Positions 11,741 to 23,215 of a stretch of DNA of 38,834 bases are shown one piece after another. A program made the translations under genes and the position numbers. The stretch lies in NCBI GenBank assembly GCA_000181795.3, contig CM012954.1, positions 15,924,961-15,963,794 of the forward strand, written 5' to 3'. The stretch is from Trichinella spiralis (Eukaryota; Nematoda; Enoplea; Trichinellida; Trichinellidae). A model generated the notes under the pieces. The model saw only the letters and a program-made list of their open reading frames with translations. It did no database searches and was not told the origin of the DNA. How positions within the stretch are numbered: the first letter of the stretch is position 1; the number at the start of each line of letters is the position of its first letter.

Positions 11741-11748
11741 TATAAAAG
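11741..11748 (+). promoter_or_regulatory. TATA box of the secreted-peptide gene at 11794
   Basis: TATAAAAG lies 53 bp before the ATG, with a pyrimidine-rich TCTTTTTCAATCAG initiator-like stretch about 30 bp downstream of it. Confidence 0.55.
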
Positions 11749-11793
11749 CGAAGCAAAATTTTTCATAGAACTGGCTCTTTTTCAATCAGCATA

Positions 11794-12114
11794 ATGTCCC
11801 TTCTCATCTGCATGCTAGTGATATCATTAATTGTTAATGTCACAGGTAAAATTATTTTTTTAAATAATTAATTTTTAAAAAGGTGAATTATTTCTTAGCT
11901 TCTCCACGTCATAAACGTCAAATTATTGATACAGCAGCCATTGATACGATGCCATTAGCTGGCGACGCTGCCGTTGTTGTGGAAGATACTGTCGTCGAAG
12001 ATCCACCTGTTATTCCCGCATATGGAATGATTCAACAGCCACTTAGGTAAGATACATTGAAAGCAATTTTACATCTACAATTGCTAAGATGTTTTTCATT
12101 TTAGAATGATATAG
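11794..12114 (+). CDS. Secreted acidic propeptide with RHKR site
   Basis: Three exons (11794-11845, 11899-12046, 12105-12114) give 69 aa. The first encodes a signal peptide, MSLLICMLVISLIVNVTA. A 53-nt phase-1 intron rebuilds Ala, followed by SPRHKRQ, the same processing motif as in the gene at 10558 (FPRTKRQ). The mature peptide is acidic and Val/Pro-rich (DAAVVVEDTVVEDPPVIP) and ends QQPLRMI. The last exon adds only three codons. If the second intron (12047-12104, starting GTAAGA) is retained, the donor itself supplies a TAA stop, giving almost the same protein without MI. An AATAAA lies about 30 bp after the stop. It is too short to stand out as a long ORF, and function is unknown. Confidence 0.68.
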
Positions 12115-13288
12115 GATAACTATGCAGTTTCTTTTTGCAAAAAATAAATTTTATACGTACAATGGGTATTTCAAGGTAGAATTCGGTGCAATTATTTTAA
12201 TAGAAAAAGTTTTAATCTTTCTTTAATTATAAAAGCATATATTGATGATGTTTGGAGGAAATTTTCTTAGCTGATTATTTTTCATTTTAATATATGAAAA
12301 AGTTACAATTTCAATTAAAGGTGAATTTATATTAATAATATTTCGTGAAGTCACAATGATCGAATAAAGCTTTTTCAGTTGACGCTTTTCTTAACTGAAT
12401 TTGAACAAGATATTTTGAAATATTGCCCACAGTCAACAAATATTGAACATGTAATACATTTGCATATGATTTGCAATTTTAATTTTGATGCATAAGTACA
12501 GTTTTGATCAGAATAAGCTGAATTAGACTTCTTAATAAAATACGATTTTTTATTTCATCATCACATAACTATGATAACAAATGACATTTTTATTAAAATG
12601 AAAATTAACTAGTCATAAATTGAAAAAATATGAGTAATATTGTTTACCCTTCAAAATTTCACATCCTTTTCGCATTTTTTTCATTTTTATAAATTATACA
12701 TATTTGTTTTTAAAATTTTGAAATGCAAATGCATCTCAATTTCTAAAGCTGAAAGTTTCTTATTCATATTTATGCTATTTTGTTAGAAATGTTGAAAATA
12801 AAATGCCTTTCAGAACTTTTATTAATAATTTACAGTAAAATTAATCACTGCACATGAGATTATTATTTTCTGTTATCGATCGTGTTTGCTTATATTCGTA
12901 TTACGTCAAATAATATGTTCATCAGTTATTAAAGCACTGTGAAGCTTTATTGTTTTGCTTGAAATGAAAAGCAAATCATATATATGTTAGAATAATATTT
13001 TCGTCTTACTTTTAAATGTATTATTTCATTAGTGCTTTAAAAATTAGCATCATTTTTTGTGAATATGTTTGTTATCAAGTAGAATTAACATTTTAAAACT
13101 TGTGAGAATTATATTTTTAAAATATAAATAACAGTTTATTATATATTTATATTTATACTGCCAATGTAACATTTATGGAATAAATAAAATCTGCAGATGA
13201 AGATGAAAATCGATGACTATTATCATCCTTGCCAGTTATTAGCTACAGGAAAAAAGAATTATAATTCGAAATATTCGACATTTGTAAT
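12115..13288. other. Gene-free spacer
   Basis: AT-rich sequence between two convergent small genes. The poly(A) signal of the upstream gene is near 12144-12150. I see no ORF, repeat or RNA gene of substance. Confidence 0.6.
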
Positions 13289-14020
13289 TTAACATTTCTT
13301 ACTTGGAACCCAGCACTGACCATGCTTACAGCCGCTATATACACCTCCAGAGCATTCCAAATTTGAATAACACGTATCGGCAGTTTTGACTCCTTTAACA
13401 CAAGCATTCATTAAGCAAATGAAATCATTATCACAAGCGTAATGGTCGACGCATTGTTTTCCTTTTGGTCGCTGAAAGCCTTGTGGACTTGGTGCACCCA
13501 TTGGCATCATTGGCATTGAAGTCATCGGATGCATCATAGGCATTTGTGGCATCCAATACTGATTCATGTAATTAGGAAAGCCCCATCCATAATTTGAAGG
13601 ATAACCGGAATACATTGGCCTGGGATAATAGCCAACCATATCTACCTGTATATCGGGCACTGGAATTGACTGCATAGATTAAATAACGGATAAAAGTCGT
13701 TTATTCAATTATCACTAACTTATAATCATCCAACATTCTTCATATTTGCAGCCGAATATACCATAACCACAGTCGTCGTTCATTGTACATTTCCGCCCAG
13801 TTTTTGTGGCCGGGTAACATCTGGATTCATAGCACAGTGCACCGGGAAGCATGCAACTGTAGTGATCAACACAGGTTTGAGGATTTTCATTTTCAACAGC
13901 TAATTTTGAATGTAAATTAGAAATTAAATTGAAAATTAAAAAGCAATTCCTACTTTGAAAAATGCTATTCAGAAATAAAAGTTGAAGATATAAAATGCTG
14001 TTTGCATATTTTATATTCAT
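13289..14020 (-). CDS. Secreted protein with two eight-cysteine domains
   Basis: Three exons (13954-14020, 13720-13899, 13289-13659) join in frame to 205 aa; introns are 54 and 60 nt. Exon 1 encodes a hydrophobic signal-like segment (MNIKYANSILYLQLLFLNSI). The next intron is phase 1, as in the neighbouring secreted genes. Domain A (about residues 31-76) begins CVDHYSC and domain B (about 155-203) begins CVDHYAC. Each has eight cysteines in the same order and ends GCKxxxCW. Between them lies a linker rich in Met, Pro and Tyr, with MPMMHPM and SMPMMPM repeats. Exon 2 carries domain A and exon 3 the linker and domain B, so one module was probably duplicated. The second intron uses the acceptor at ATTCCAG; an earlier AG would break the frame. 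An extracellular disulphide-rich binding or antimicrobial protein is plausible, but no named family is recognised. Confidence 0.75.
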
Positions 14021-16131
14021 TATTTTATGAAAGATAAAAACTGATGCGCGTTTGAAATCAGTCTATAAGAAACTACAACGTCATGGTAATTGTAAATTGA
14101 ATCTGTGAAAACGAATCGACAGTTTGTTTTGACGTTCAGATTTTAGCAGATTTAATTTCAAATTCAGCTTGGCCGTTATGTAATAATAAACAATACAGGG
14201 ATAGTAGCTGAATAAATACAGGCAGTTTAAATTTTCGACCACAGATAGTGTTTCATATTGTGTATTGAAATTTAAATGCAGTTCTATTGCAATTGTTTAA
14301 AAAAAAACTTCAAACAGATTTTCTTTTGCATTCAGAACTACTTTTTTATAAAGTAATTTGAATGAAAATTTTGCATATATTTAAAAAATCAATTATTATT
14401 TTATAATCGCTTTGTAGAATGATGTTTTATCAATAAAATAAAATTTTACCGATTGAAAAATCATTTCTTATTTAATATTTAAAGTAAAATTTAATCAAAC
14501 AATTTCAAAACGTTCAATTTATCAATTGAAAGTTTAATTTTAATAAAACTTGATTTTTTAAGTCTTACTGTATTAATTGCAAGATGAATATTTTAGTTTG
14601 AAATGAAATATGGTAAAACGGTTCTAAATGGAAAAGAAAATGAATTAGTAACTAACAAGGTAAGTTCATATTTGTTAGTATATTCAGTATGTATCAAAGC
14701 TTAAAATTTTGATATGTGTTTATTTAACTTTATTTGAGTTTTTACGAAAATTAAAAAATGTAATTATATGTTTCATTAATATTATTTAAATTTTCTTGTT
14801 TGATTGCATCATTTTATATTATTATTGAAATTGAAATATTTTTTGGTTGCTTTGTGCAATTTTTTTGATAATTTTAATGCATTTTCATATGTGGTGTATG
14901 AAATAAAATTAAGAAAAACTAACATTTCATCAACATAAATTGCGTTAAATATCACTGACATATGTAAACGTAGAGGTTATTTGAATTGCTATTATTGTGA
15001 ATAAGGTAATGCACGTTATGATAGAGATGTTCAATTATTGATTTTATTCGAAAGTTGTTTACATTTGTAACGTTGAGCTTTTGGTTATTAGCTGTGAGTG
15101 TTGTGTTTTAATTGCATTTTTCGTAAAACAAATTTTCAACATGTTTGGTCAAACATATTAAAACAGCATCGGAAGAATATTTTTTTATATAATTCGAATT
15201 TTTTTGTTGATTGGCTATTTATTCCATTGTCAGGCTTTGAATTTGACGTAATCCAGACACGACACCCTAGATAACGTTCAAGTTAGCAGTCAACTGATAA
15301 TTAATTGTATAAAATGAGATTTAGTCAGTGTACAATAATAATAATAATAATTCTTGATGAGCTTCAGTGAATTTTTCTGCTGTTATTTGTATTTCATTTT
15401 ACAGTAACGTTTCAGTAATAATAATACATTTTTTTGAATAATTTTTATCTTTGCTTGGTTGATTTGAGAACGCTCCGATAATGATGAGCATGTTTGAAAT
15501 GAATGATTACTTTTGTTTCATCTCATCATCTTGGTTTGTCTAGTTTGCATGTGCTAAATGAATATGCGTGACCTTTGCTTGTCATTTTTGAGAAGAAGAC
15601 GACAATTCGTGTATGTGTGTTTGTAAAACTTGAAGGTCACAGTTTTAATATGTTGACGGCAAGTTTCGTTTGTCTAAAAGCCGGATCAGCTCTAGTTGAT
15701 AAGCGGAAATTGACGTTGAAACTTTTCATTTTCAAAATTCCCCAAACAAGATCAAACAGTAAATCAATTTGCATTTGCATAATTTAACTTCAGTATGCTG
15801 ACCGTTGAAGCATAGAAATTGAGAAAAACAAAAGAGCTGCTTATTTATCATTATTATTATATATATTGGCTCATGTTTTAGCATTTTTCGAGTGCCGCCC
15901 TGTGCCAATTTTGTGTCAGTTCTACATCGGCATTGTTGCACACGGTCATGTCAAGCAAGATGTGCATTTTCCTGTAGAAAGTAAGGTAATTATTAAAAAA
16001 ATAAATAATTAATATTTTTAAATGTTATGAATAGTTAGTTGGTGGTTCAGTTCATAAAGAAAAGTCACTAATTGGATTATTGATCGTCGCTCGATTTGCG
16101 CTATTCACACTGGCTAGACGTGCAAAGTTCC
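14021..16131. other. Intergenic region, possible upstream promoter of GRAMD1 gene
   Basis: Mostly AT-rich without a gene. Bases about 15885-15978 are richer in GC and end CTGTAGAAA before GTAAGG, like a non-coding first exon with a donor. The ORF at 15575-15787 has no domain. Confidence 0.4.
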
Positions 16132-19100
16132 ATGTCAGATATTTGTCGACGTCGACGAACTGCAATTTTCAAGATGGAAAAGTAAGTTGTTATGAATTTA
16201 ATCAAATTTTTTTTAAATATGCATGCATATTTCTTAAAAAGTAATATGTGGTGAAACATGCGTGTGAATTTCCTTTCTGAAATTTCATATCATTACGTGA
16301 GTATATTCGATACATTTTCATAATTTGCCTGTTGCAGATCAATTTTCCCCAATTTCTTTCATGGCTCATTTTAATGCTTCTGTTTTATATGCGTTCTTTC
16401 AAACGTGACAAATTTTTTTGCACCTATAATGAGAAAGTTATTAAACAGGAAAATTTGTGTTGCGCTTGGTTGTTCGAATTCAAATTATTTCAAATGTTCA
16501 AATTGAACTGTTTGAAATATTGAACTTCTTTTCTTTAATTTATTGCAGAGAAATGATGTGAAATACGCCATGTTTTTTCACAACAGTTTCGTTACAGTTT
16601 TCAAAGTTTGCATAAATGAAATTTAGGTCATTAACCAAATTTTCTTTTGAACTTTTCCAATGTTCATCTTGTAGTAGCTTTGATTTGTTTTATTTTTTGC
16701 AATATCATAAATGTTAGAGAAAGTTATTTGTTTAATTTAAAATTTTTAAATACATATTTTGATATTCAGATTTAATAGTTGTTTGTTTTGGCTTTTTCAA
16801 AGTTTTATTTTCCATTGATTTTGTTGCACTTCACTGTTTCTGGAGGAAAATGAATAGGTGGACAGATTTTTTAAATCTAATTTTAGAATAGAATAAATTT
16901 TCACTAACTCAATTGTACTATTCGAAGAGAATAATAATTATAATTGATGCTGATTTGAAAAGAAAAGAATGAAATGAAAGTGACGTTTCTGCTAATTGTA
17001 TAAACAGTTATGCATATATATACATGTGCGTATATCTTTCAATATACCGAATATGTAAATAGGTATGTTTACCATATTAACGCAATTGAACTAAATTAGA
17101 ATGTCACAACTGTCTTTTGTATAAGCAGCTGACGTCAATTTGTTGCTTTAAGCTTATCTCATGTGTCGTATTGGTGTAAATTTTAAATTTTATTTGTTAT
17201 TACATGTGAATTTCTTGTTTTTAAAGTAATTTCATTGTATAGCAGTTTAATAAACTGATAGGTTATGGATGAAATTTCCACTTGCATTGTGCGAATGAAT
17301 TTTAATTTCAATATTTTTCTATTTTTAATGGTTATCAATAAGTATAGGATGCATTCGATTGAACTGTATGCATATTGTTTTTTCATCTTCCATTTTCTGT
17401 TATTTCATTTAACGCAAATAAGAATTTGAGCTAATGAAATTGGTTATTCACTTTTTTAAATTAAAGCTATTCTTTTTTAGTACCTGTGTTTTCCATTTGA
17501 ATATAAGAATAGAATAGAAGCATAGCCAATTCTGCGTAAGATACTTTTTTCCATACAATAAAATCTCTTTCTGATAGGCGCACGAATAATCTAAAAATAA
17601 GTTGAAAAAAAAGAAAAATATATTAATAATAATGTCACAAAAAATAATTATATTCAATTGTGATATATTTTAATAAGGAAGTTGAGCATGTTGAAATTTT
17701 GAAAGTTTGTAGGCGCGTGCTTGTTCTCTTTGCTTTATTATAAATTTTTTAAATTTTTTCTAAGACTAACAGGAAGAAGACGACAACAAAATTTGTGCTA
17801 TTAATAAGCTAATTTAAGACGTAATCGTCGTTCGCGTGATTTTTGTTTTCACATTTTACACGAACGTGTTCTCTCATCAGAATGACAACAGATTTAACAA
17901 TTCGGTTTGTTTGTTTGTTTGTTTTTTTATTTTAATGAAATTAAATTGTTCATTCTTATGAGGGAAGCAAGAGAGAAGTTTTTGAATTTTCCAAATTCGA
18001 CCCTTCATCCTTTTTGTACTTTTTCATTCATTGCGTGTGATCTATTTTTAATTTCAAATTTGTATATTGTTTCACTGAAGGAAAATTTAATTTATTCAAT
18101 TTTTCAGAAAAATTTTTCCCAAATTTTGTGTCACAATCACAGATTTGTAATATATTGAGAAGATCTGCTCAATATTCAAGGATTTTTATTTTGATGGCAG
18201 AAAGGAGGGAGGGAAGAGGTGGGGGGGGGGAGTGTAAAATGTTTAAATTAATTAATTATTAATTGCTTTTTCGTTTTTTTTCTCATATCTGTGCGTAGGT
18301 GTAAGTAGAATAATGATATTATTATTATTATTATTTTTGTCGCTAGGTCGAAGTGATATTGATTCGGTTTATTTTTATATGTGTGTGTGTGTGCATGTAT
18401 GCAGAAGGGCAAGAAGGGGGGGAGGGGGAGGGGGTTACATAAAAGTAAATATTGCATCGCTATTTGATTGCTTGTTCGACGACGGTGCTGATAGGTGTTA
18501 GCCTATGGGCAATTTAGCCGTTCGTTGTTCGACAAATGGTGAGTGCAATTTTGCAACGAGTCGATTTTGCTAAGCTTCTCTTCTTCAACATTGTTGTTCA
18601 CAGCAGACCGACTCCGTGTAGATTCATGCTTTTCAAGTCAGCTGTTCACGGCTGCATTCATTCTTTAGCTAACTTTTAGTTTTCAGCCTTTTATTATTTA
18701 TTTTTTCTTTCACTCGATATTATATCCAACACGCTGAAGAGAGCTGCGAGTGAAAATGAATAATTTTTGAAATTTATTACATTTTTACAAATTCATTCAT
18801 TCATTTATCCTAGTAGGTCGAAGTTATTTATATTATATTTTATTTTATTTTATTTATAGCAAAACAGCAACTGACAGTAGTGATCAAGCTTGTTCAACTT
18901 TTGCAATGGCTCGCACTGGACAGTTTCCTGCAATCGCCTGTGCATGCCAGTCGGTTTCTTCGACAAATTTAGATGCCACGATCAAAGACAGGTAGATGCA
19001 GTGTTTTTTTTGTTTTGTTGCTAATTTCATTTTAATATTTCGTTTGCTTGTCTTCCATTTCAGGAGATTTTTCTCGGGCACGTTTCTTTCTTCTTCTGAC

Positions 19101-22100
19101 ACGATGGAGAAGAGCTCGAAAAGCAGCTCCACACCGTCTGCTGGCAGACGTTCCAGGCAGCGCAGGACGGCGGAGAAGAAGAATTCCGTTGGCGGCAGTG
19201 TTGGTCAGTTGTCATTGTTAGCATCCACGGCCGATGGCCGCAAACGCAAATCCAAAGCTGGCACGCAACTGAAAAATGTAAGTGATTATGCAAATGTGCA
19301 TATCAATGTTGTTGTTGTTTATCAATTTTTTTTGCAGCTTCTGGCACCAACATACAAAACGAGATGCGAAGAATTCAGGAGAGTATTCAAAGAACCTGCA
19401 GAAAATGAAAAACTTGTAATCGGTATTCTTTCAAGCAAACTTAAATTGTTAATTATTTTTTGTGAAATTATTATTAATATGTTTTTCTTTTTTTTCAACT
19501 TATTTTAAGATTATTCGTGCGCCTACCAGAAAGAGATTTTATTGCATGGAAGAATGTATCTTTCGCAGAATTGGCTATGCTTCTATTCGAACATATTCAA
19601 ATGGGAAACACAGGTACAGACGGTGGAAATTATTTTTTTTCTCTCTTTGATTCACTCTTCTCAGTGAATATTATTTTTTCTGTGGTTTAAGGTAACTATC
19701 CGGTACAAAGACATTGTCGCCGTAACCAAAGAGAGAACTGCGAAAATAATTCCCAACGCTATTTATGTAAGTTTTTTGTTTTCTTTTCAAACGCTTTAAT
19801 TAAACATTTCAAATTATGAAGTTATGATTATTGCAGTTTATTTTTCTGGAAGGGTTTGAAAGAATTTTTTTTCTGAAAGAGGGAAACAAGTATGATCATT
19901 TTGCATTATAATTGATTATTATTTATTATTATTAGTGTTGCATCCATCATTACATTATTTATTACATGCGAAAATGTTCAATTTGAATGGCAAATTCAGA
20001 ATATTCTTTACGCAAGAGAAAATTGTTTTAAAAAGTCCATAAATGTGCAATATCTTTAAGTATATTTTGAAAAAAATTTTTGTTTTTGATAGATAACTTT
20101 GTTCAGTTTGAGAATTAGTTTATTTATGGTAAAAATTGTTATTTATAAATTTGAATTTTTTTTGTTCATTTTATTCTTCATTTATACATTTGCAGTACTT
20201 CTTGTAGTTGTAATGATTTCGAGCAGATTTTAATGTTGTTTGTCAGAATGTTGGGCTGGTGTGCAAGTAAACGCACTGTTGAATAATTAATCATTTTCAA
20301 ATGTGGTGTGATGTGTAGTTGTGTTTGTGTATGATTTGGAAATTCGCAAACAAGCAGCGGCGGCTTGCTATTCGCTTTCAACTTCACTTATATAAATAAG
20401 CCTATTCATTTTCCAATGCCGTAAAATGCAACAACCAATTCATTATTATTATTATTATTTTTATTACTGTTATCATTTTCCCATATCGGACCATTTTGAA
20501 ATTATTTACTTACACCTAATAGACGATGCGCAACGCTTTTTCGATTGATTGAATATAGCGTCGCTTAATTTGATTTAAATATGAGCAAAAATTAATTTTC
20601 AATATTCTTTCCTCATCTTTTCCTCATTTCAGTGAAGGTTTTTATTCTTTTGTTTTTCAGGTAGTTACGAATACAAATGAAAAACTGTTTTTTACCTCTT
20701 TTTCTGCTCGAGATAAAACATTCATGATGCTGTTTCGACTTTGGCAGTACGCTCTGCTTGATCAAGTGAGTAATTGAAACAATCTAATAATAATAATAAT
20801 AATAATAATTGTTATTAATATTTGCATTCTTCGAAATAAAAAAAACGATATATAATTATTCTTTGTTGCTTACCTTTCATTTTTTTGCTTTGGTATTATT
20901 GCACAAAATTCCCTTTGCTTGTGCATTGCTTTTTGCTTTTTGGATGGACGAGATGATATTTCATTTAGGTTGTTTATCCTGGTGATATGTGGTCATGGGC
21001 ACAACATGGATACGACGAGGCGGACCTCAGTGAATCAGAAGTAGAAGAAGAAGCGGCAGTGGCCTACGAAGAGCTCGGAGCAACTTACGGCGCAGAGATG
21101 GTGGTGAGTAGTAGCTTCTAAAACAATGATAGTAATAAGCGTGCTTTAATTATTTTTACGTATTTACTTTCCCATTGCTTGCTTTTTCAACGCTTGCCGG
21201 TGTGTTGTTGAATTATAATAAAAATATTGTTGCAATTTGCTGATGTGGTGATGGTTGTAATTTGTTCACAATTAGGATTCGAATGTTGGAGTCGAAATAG
21301 CCTCTTCTGAACAGATACGATTTCGTAATTGTCGACAGAAAGGTTCCGGATCGACGATTCGCTCACAACCACCACCACCATCGTCACATCTGAGCTTGAC
21401 CAACAAGCCGGCGTTGGCGGTCGGCGACGGTGGTGAAAAGCCGCTGCGAACCGTGAAAAGCAACGGTGCAACCGGTGCCACAACTGCTACTGGGATTAGC
21501 AGCGGCAACATCAGCAGCAGCAGTAGCAGCAGCAGCAGCAACAGCAGCGGCAGAAACGGTGGCCCTGGTCTGGCACCGAAAGGAACCAAGGACCGTCTGC
21601 ATGGCAAATGTCGATCGTTGGTCGATTTCCACGGCTTGACCATGGCCGCCGCGGTGCCGGACTCGTCGTCGCCGGCGCCGGCGCGGTTCACTTCCAACGA
21701 TTTGTCGGAAAACGACAACGACGACTTAGACGACGACGACGACGAAGAAGAAGCTTGCTGCCCCTGCACCACGCACAGGGGCCGAGAATTGTTGAACACG
21801 GTCTGTCCGTTGTCGGTTGACCAGCTATTTCTGTGGCTGTTCACCGATTCGGAATTTTTCCGACAGCTTCACCACGTGCGCAAAAGCAAAAGTGAGCAAT
21901 TAATTATTAAAATAATAGACGACCGTGGTAAGTAGTGGATTTCAGATATGATTTTGAGCGATTGGAAAATCGATCGAACTACAAAAGCCAAACTCAGGCA
22001 AATCAGCTATTCAGTGGCGGTGAATCATGCGCTGGCGCCGAAATCTTGCGAAGTGGTCGAAAAGCAGGTTTGACCAATTGGCAATTTTTTATATGTAAAT

Positions 22101-23215
22101 TTTCAATGTCATCTTCGAAACTACCAGGAATGCACGGAAGTCAGTAGAGCGGGAAAAGTGTACGTGATCAAAGTGGAAGTGCAGAATTTCGGCATCCCCT
22201 ACAGTGACGCATTCCAAGTCGATTTGACTTACTGTTTAACCAAAGTGGCGGAAAATCAGTGCCGGTTGCGTGTCAATGCTCAGGTTGTCTATCGTAAAAG
22301 TTGTTGGGGAATTGTCAAAAGTGAGAAGAAGTAACTTTTCTTTTTTTAAATTCAATTTTTCAACCCCCATCTTCATTTGTCAGGTATTATTGAAAAAAAT
22401 GCCATGGTCAATATGCTTATTCATTTTTCTGAAATGGGTAAATTTGATCGATTGTGTGTTGTTTATTGTTAATATTAATATTATTTATTGCTTATTTGCA
22501 GGGAAACTTTTGAAATTGGAATGCCATCGCCTTGGTCTCACTAGCGCTCTGCCTTCGGATCATTCAGTTGAATCAAATTCGGAAAATAAATTGCACATCC
22601 TCTCTGAAGAAGTTGAAGCTCAAGGTGGGACAGATTTTAATTGTACAAATATGATGATGATGATTTTGTGATTTTTCGCCTGTTTCAGATCAAGAATCTG
22701 AAAAATCATCTCGAGCCAAACTTGAGCATTATGCCGTGATAATAATTGCACTGTTAGTCGTAATATTTGACATTTCTGTTCTTTCATTTAAAAAGGGAAA
22801 TTTTTTTTCATTTCATTTCAGATTGTGCATTCTAATACTGTTATGCTTGTGGATGCTGTTTCGGCAGAGAACTGAATATGCAGAAACATTCCACGAACAA
22901 CAACGAGCTGAGTGCAGTTTTGAGAAAATGATTTCCGAGTTTCGTCATCTTGTGATGCAAGAGTAAATAATATATATTAATCATAATTAATAATTTCAAA
23001 TCATTTTCTGATTTCGCCCTTTCAGATCGCTCATACTGCAAACAATAGTCAATTCTTCTTCTGTTCAACAGCAACTTTTGCGAAACTTGCACCAGTGGAA
23101 TGAAGCTTTGCAACTGGCTGTGTCGATGCTGCAAAGTGCAAAATTGACCAATGCCGAAAACATAATATCATCGTTAACAGTTGACAAATTCAACGCAACA
23201 ACATTGTTCACGTGA
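16132..23215 (+). CDS. GRAMD1/Aster-type sterol transfer protein (GRAM, VASt, TM)
   Basis: Aster proteins sit in the ER membrane and move cholesterol from plasma membrane to ER at contact sites. Exons: 16132-16181 (tentative), 18860-18991, 19064-19277, 19338-19422, 19510-19613, 19692-19766, 20661-20765, 20969-21103, 21276-21891, 21946-22067, 22128-22320, 22384-22437, 22502-22624, 22689-22752, 22822-22962, 23026-23215. All phases fit, giving 800 aa. Starting at the ATG at 18906 instead gives 768 aa; vertebrate members have about 720-740. GRAM domain: about residues 133-258 (LLAPTYKTRCEEF, then YLSQNWLCFYSNIFKWETQ). A Ser-rich tract and an acidic run (DDLDDDDDEEE) follow at about 350-460. VASt domain: about 472-630 (TVCPLSVDQLFLWLFTDSEF, later SCWGIVK). 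One membrane helix is at about 683-703 (IIIALLLCILILLCLWML). The tentative first exon fits phase but adds only MSDICRRRRTAIFKMEN-like residues. The stop at 23213-23215 is followed by no nearer poly(A) signal than 23602. Confidence 0.93.
17480..17648 (-). repeat. Inverted copy of a GRAM-domain exon inside the gene's own intron
   Basis: On the minus strand this segment repeats exon 19510-19613 and about 60 bp of its upstream intron, including the polypyrimidine tract, acceptor AG and donor GT. The exon part of the copy is 17484-17590, 107 nt against 104. It has roughly ten scattered changes and one in-frame 3-nt insertion, about 90 percent identity by eye. It still reads DYSCAYQKEILL and TQNWLCFYS. 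It cannot be spliced into the host mRNA because it faces the other way. No further GRAM or VASt exons flank it, so it is a partial duplication and not a second gene. Paired with the true exon it could form a hairpin in the pre-mRNA across about 1.9 kb. Confidence 0.9.
18201..18232 (+). repeat. Guanine-rich tract
   Basis: GGAGGGAGGG followed by a run of ten or more G within the first intron of the GRAMD1-type gene; a possible quadruplex former on the coding strand. Confidence 0.6.
18416..18435 (+). repeat. Guanine tracts with possible quadruplex
   Basis: Runs of seven, five and five G separated by single A. The first run is long enough to supply two of the four tracts a quadruplex needs. A GT repeat (18380-18393) lies just upstream. 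Both are intronic and close to a possible alternative first exon ending at 18540. Confidence 0.55.
18470..18540 (+). other. Possible alternative 5' exon of the GRAMD1-type gene
   Basis: A GC-richer stretch ends ...TTCGACAAATG before the good donor GTGAGT at 18541. Spliced to 18860 it would be leader only, since its ATG (18505) is out of frame with the protein and translation would begin at 18906. It could also be chance. Confidence 0.3.

Noticed and set aside
11556-11768. 70-aa and 61-aa plus-strand ORFs
   Set aside because: They overlap each other and the TATA box of the secreted-peptide gene at 11794, and have no recognisable feature.
14021-16131. tRNA or other RNA polymerase III gene in the spacer
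   Set aside because: I looked for paired A-box and B-box (GGTTCGANNCC) motifs here and elsewhere and saw none with a matching cloverleaf.
17448-17657. A second GRAM-domain gene on the minus strand
   Set aside because: Only one exon and part of its intron are copied; no neighbouring GRAM or VASt exons occur on that strand.
18248-18457. Overlapping ORFs across the GT and G-rich tracts
   Set aside because: They are composition artefacts of simple repeats in an intron.
21187-21844. Reverse and alternative-frame ORFs rich in Leu, Ala, Arg or Ser
   Set aside because: They are shadows of the Ser/Asp-rich exon of the GRAMD1-type gene; the GC-rich codons leave other frames open.
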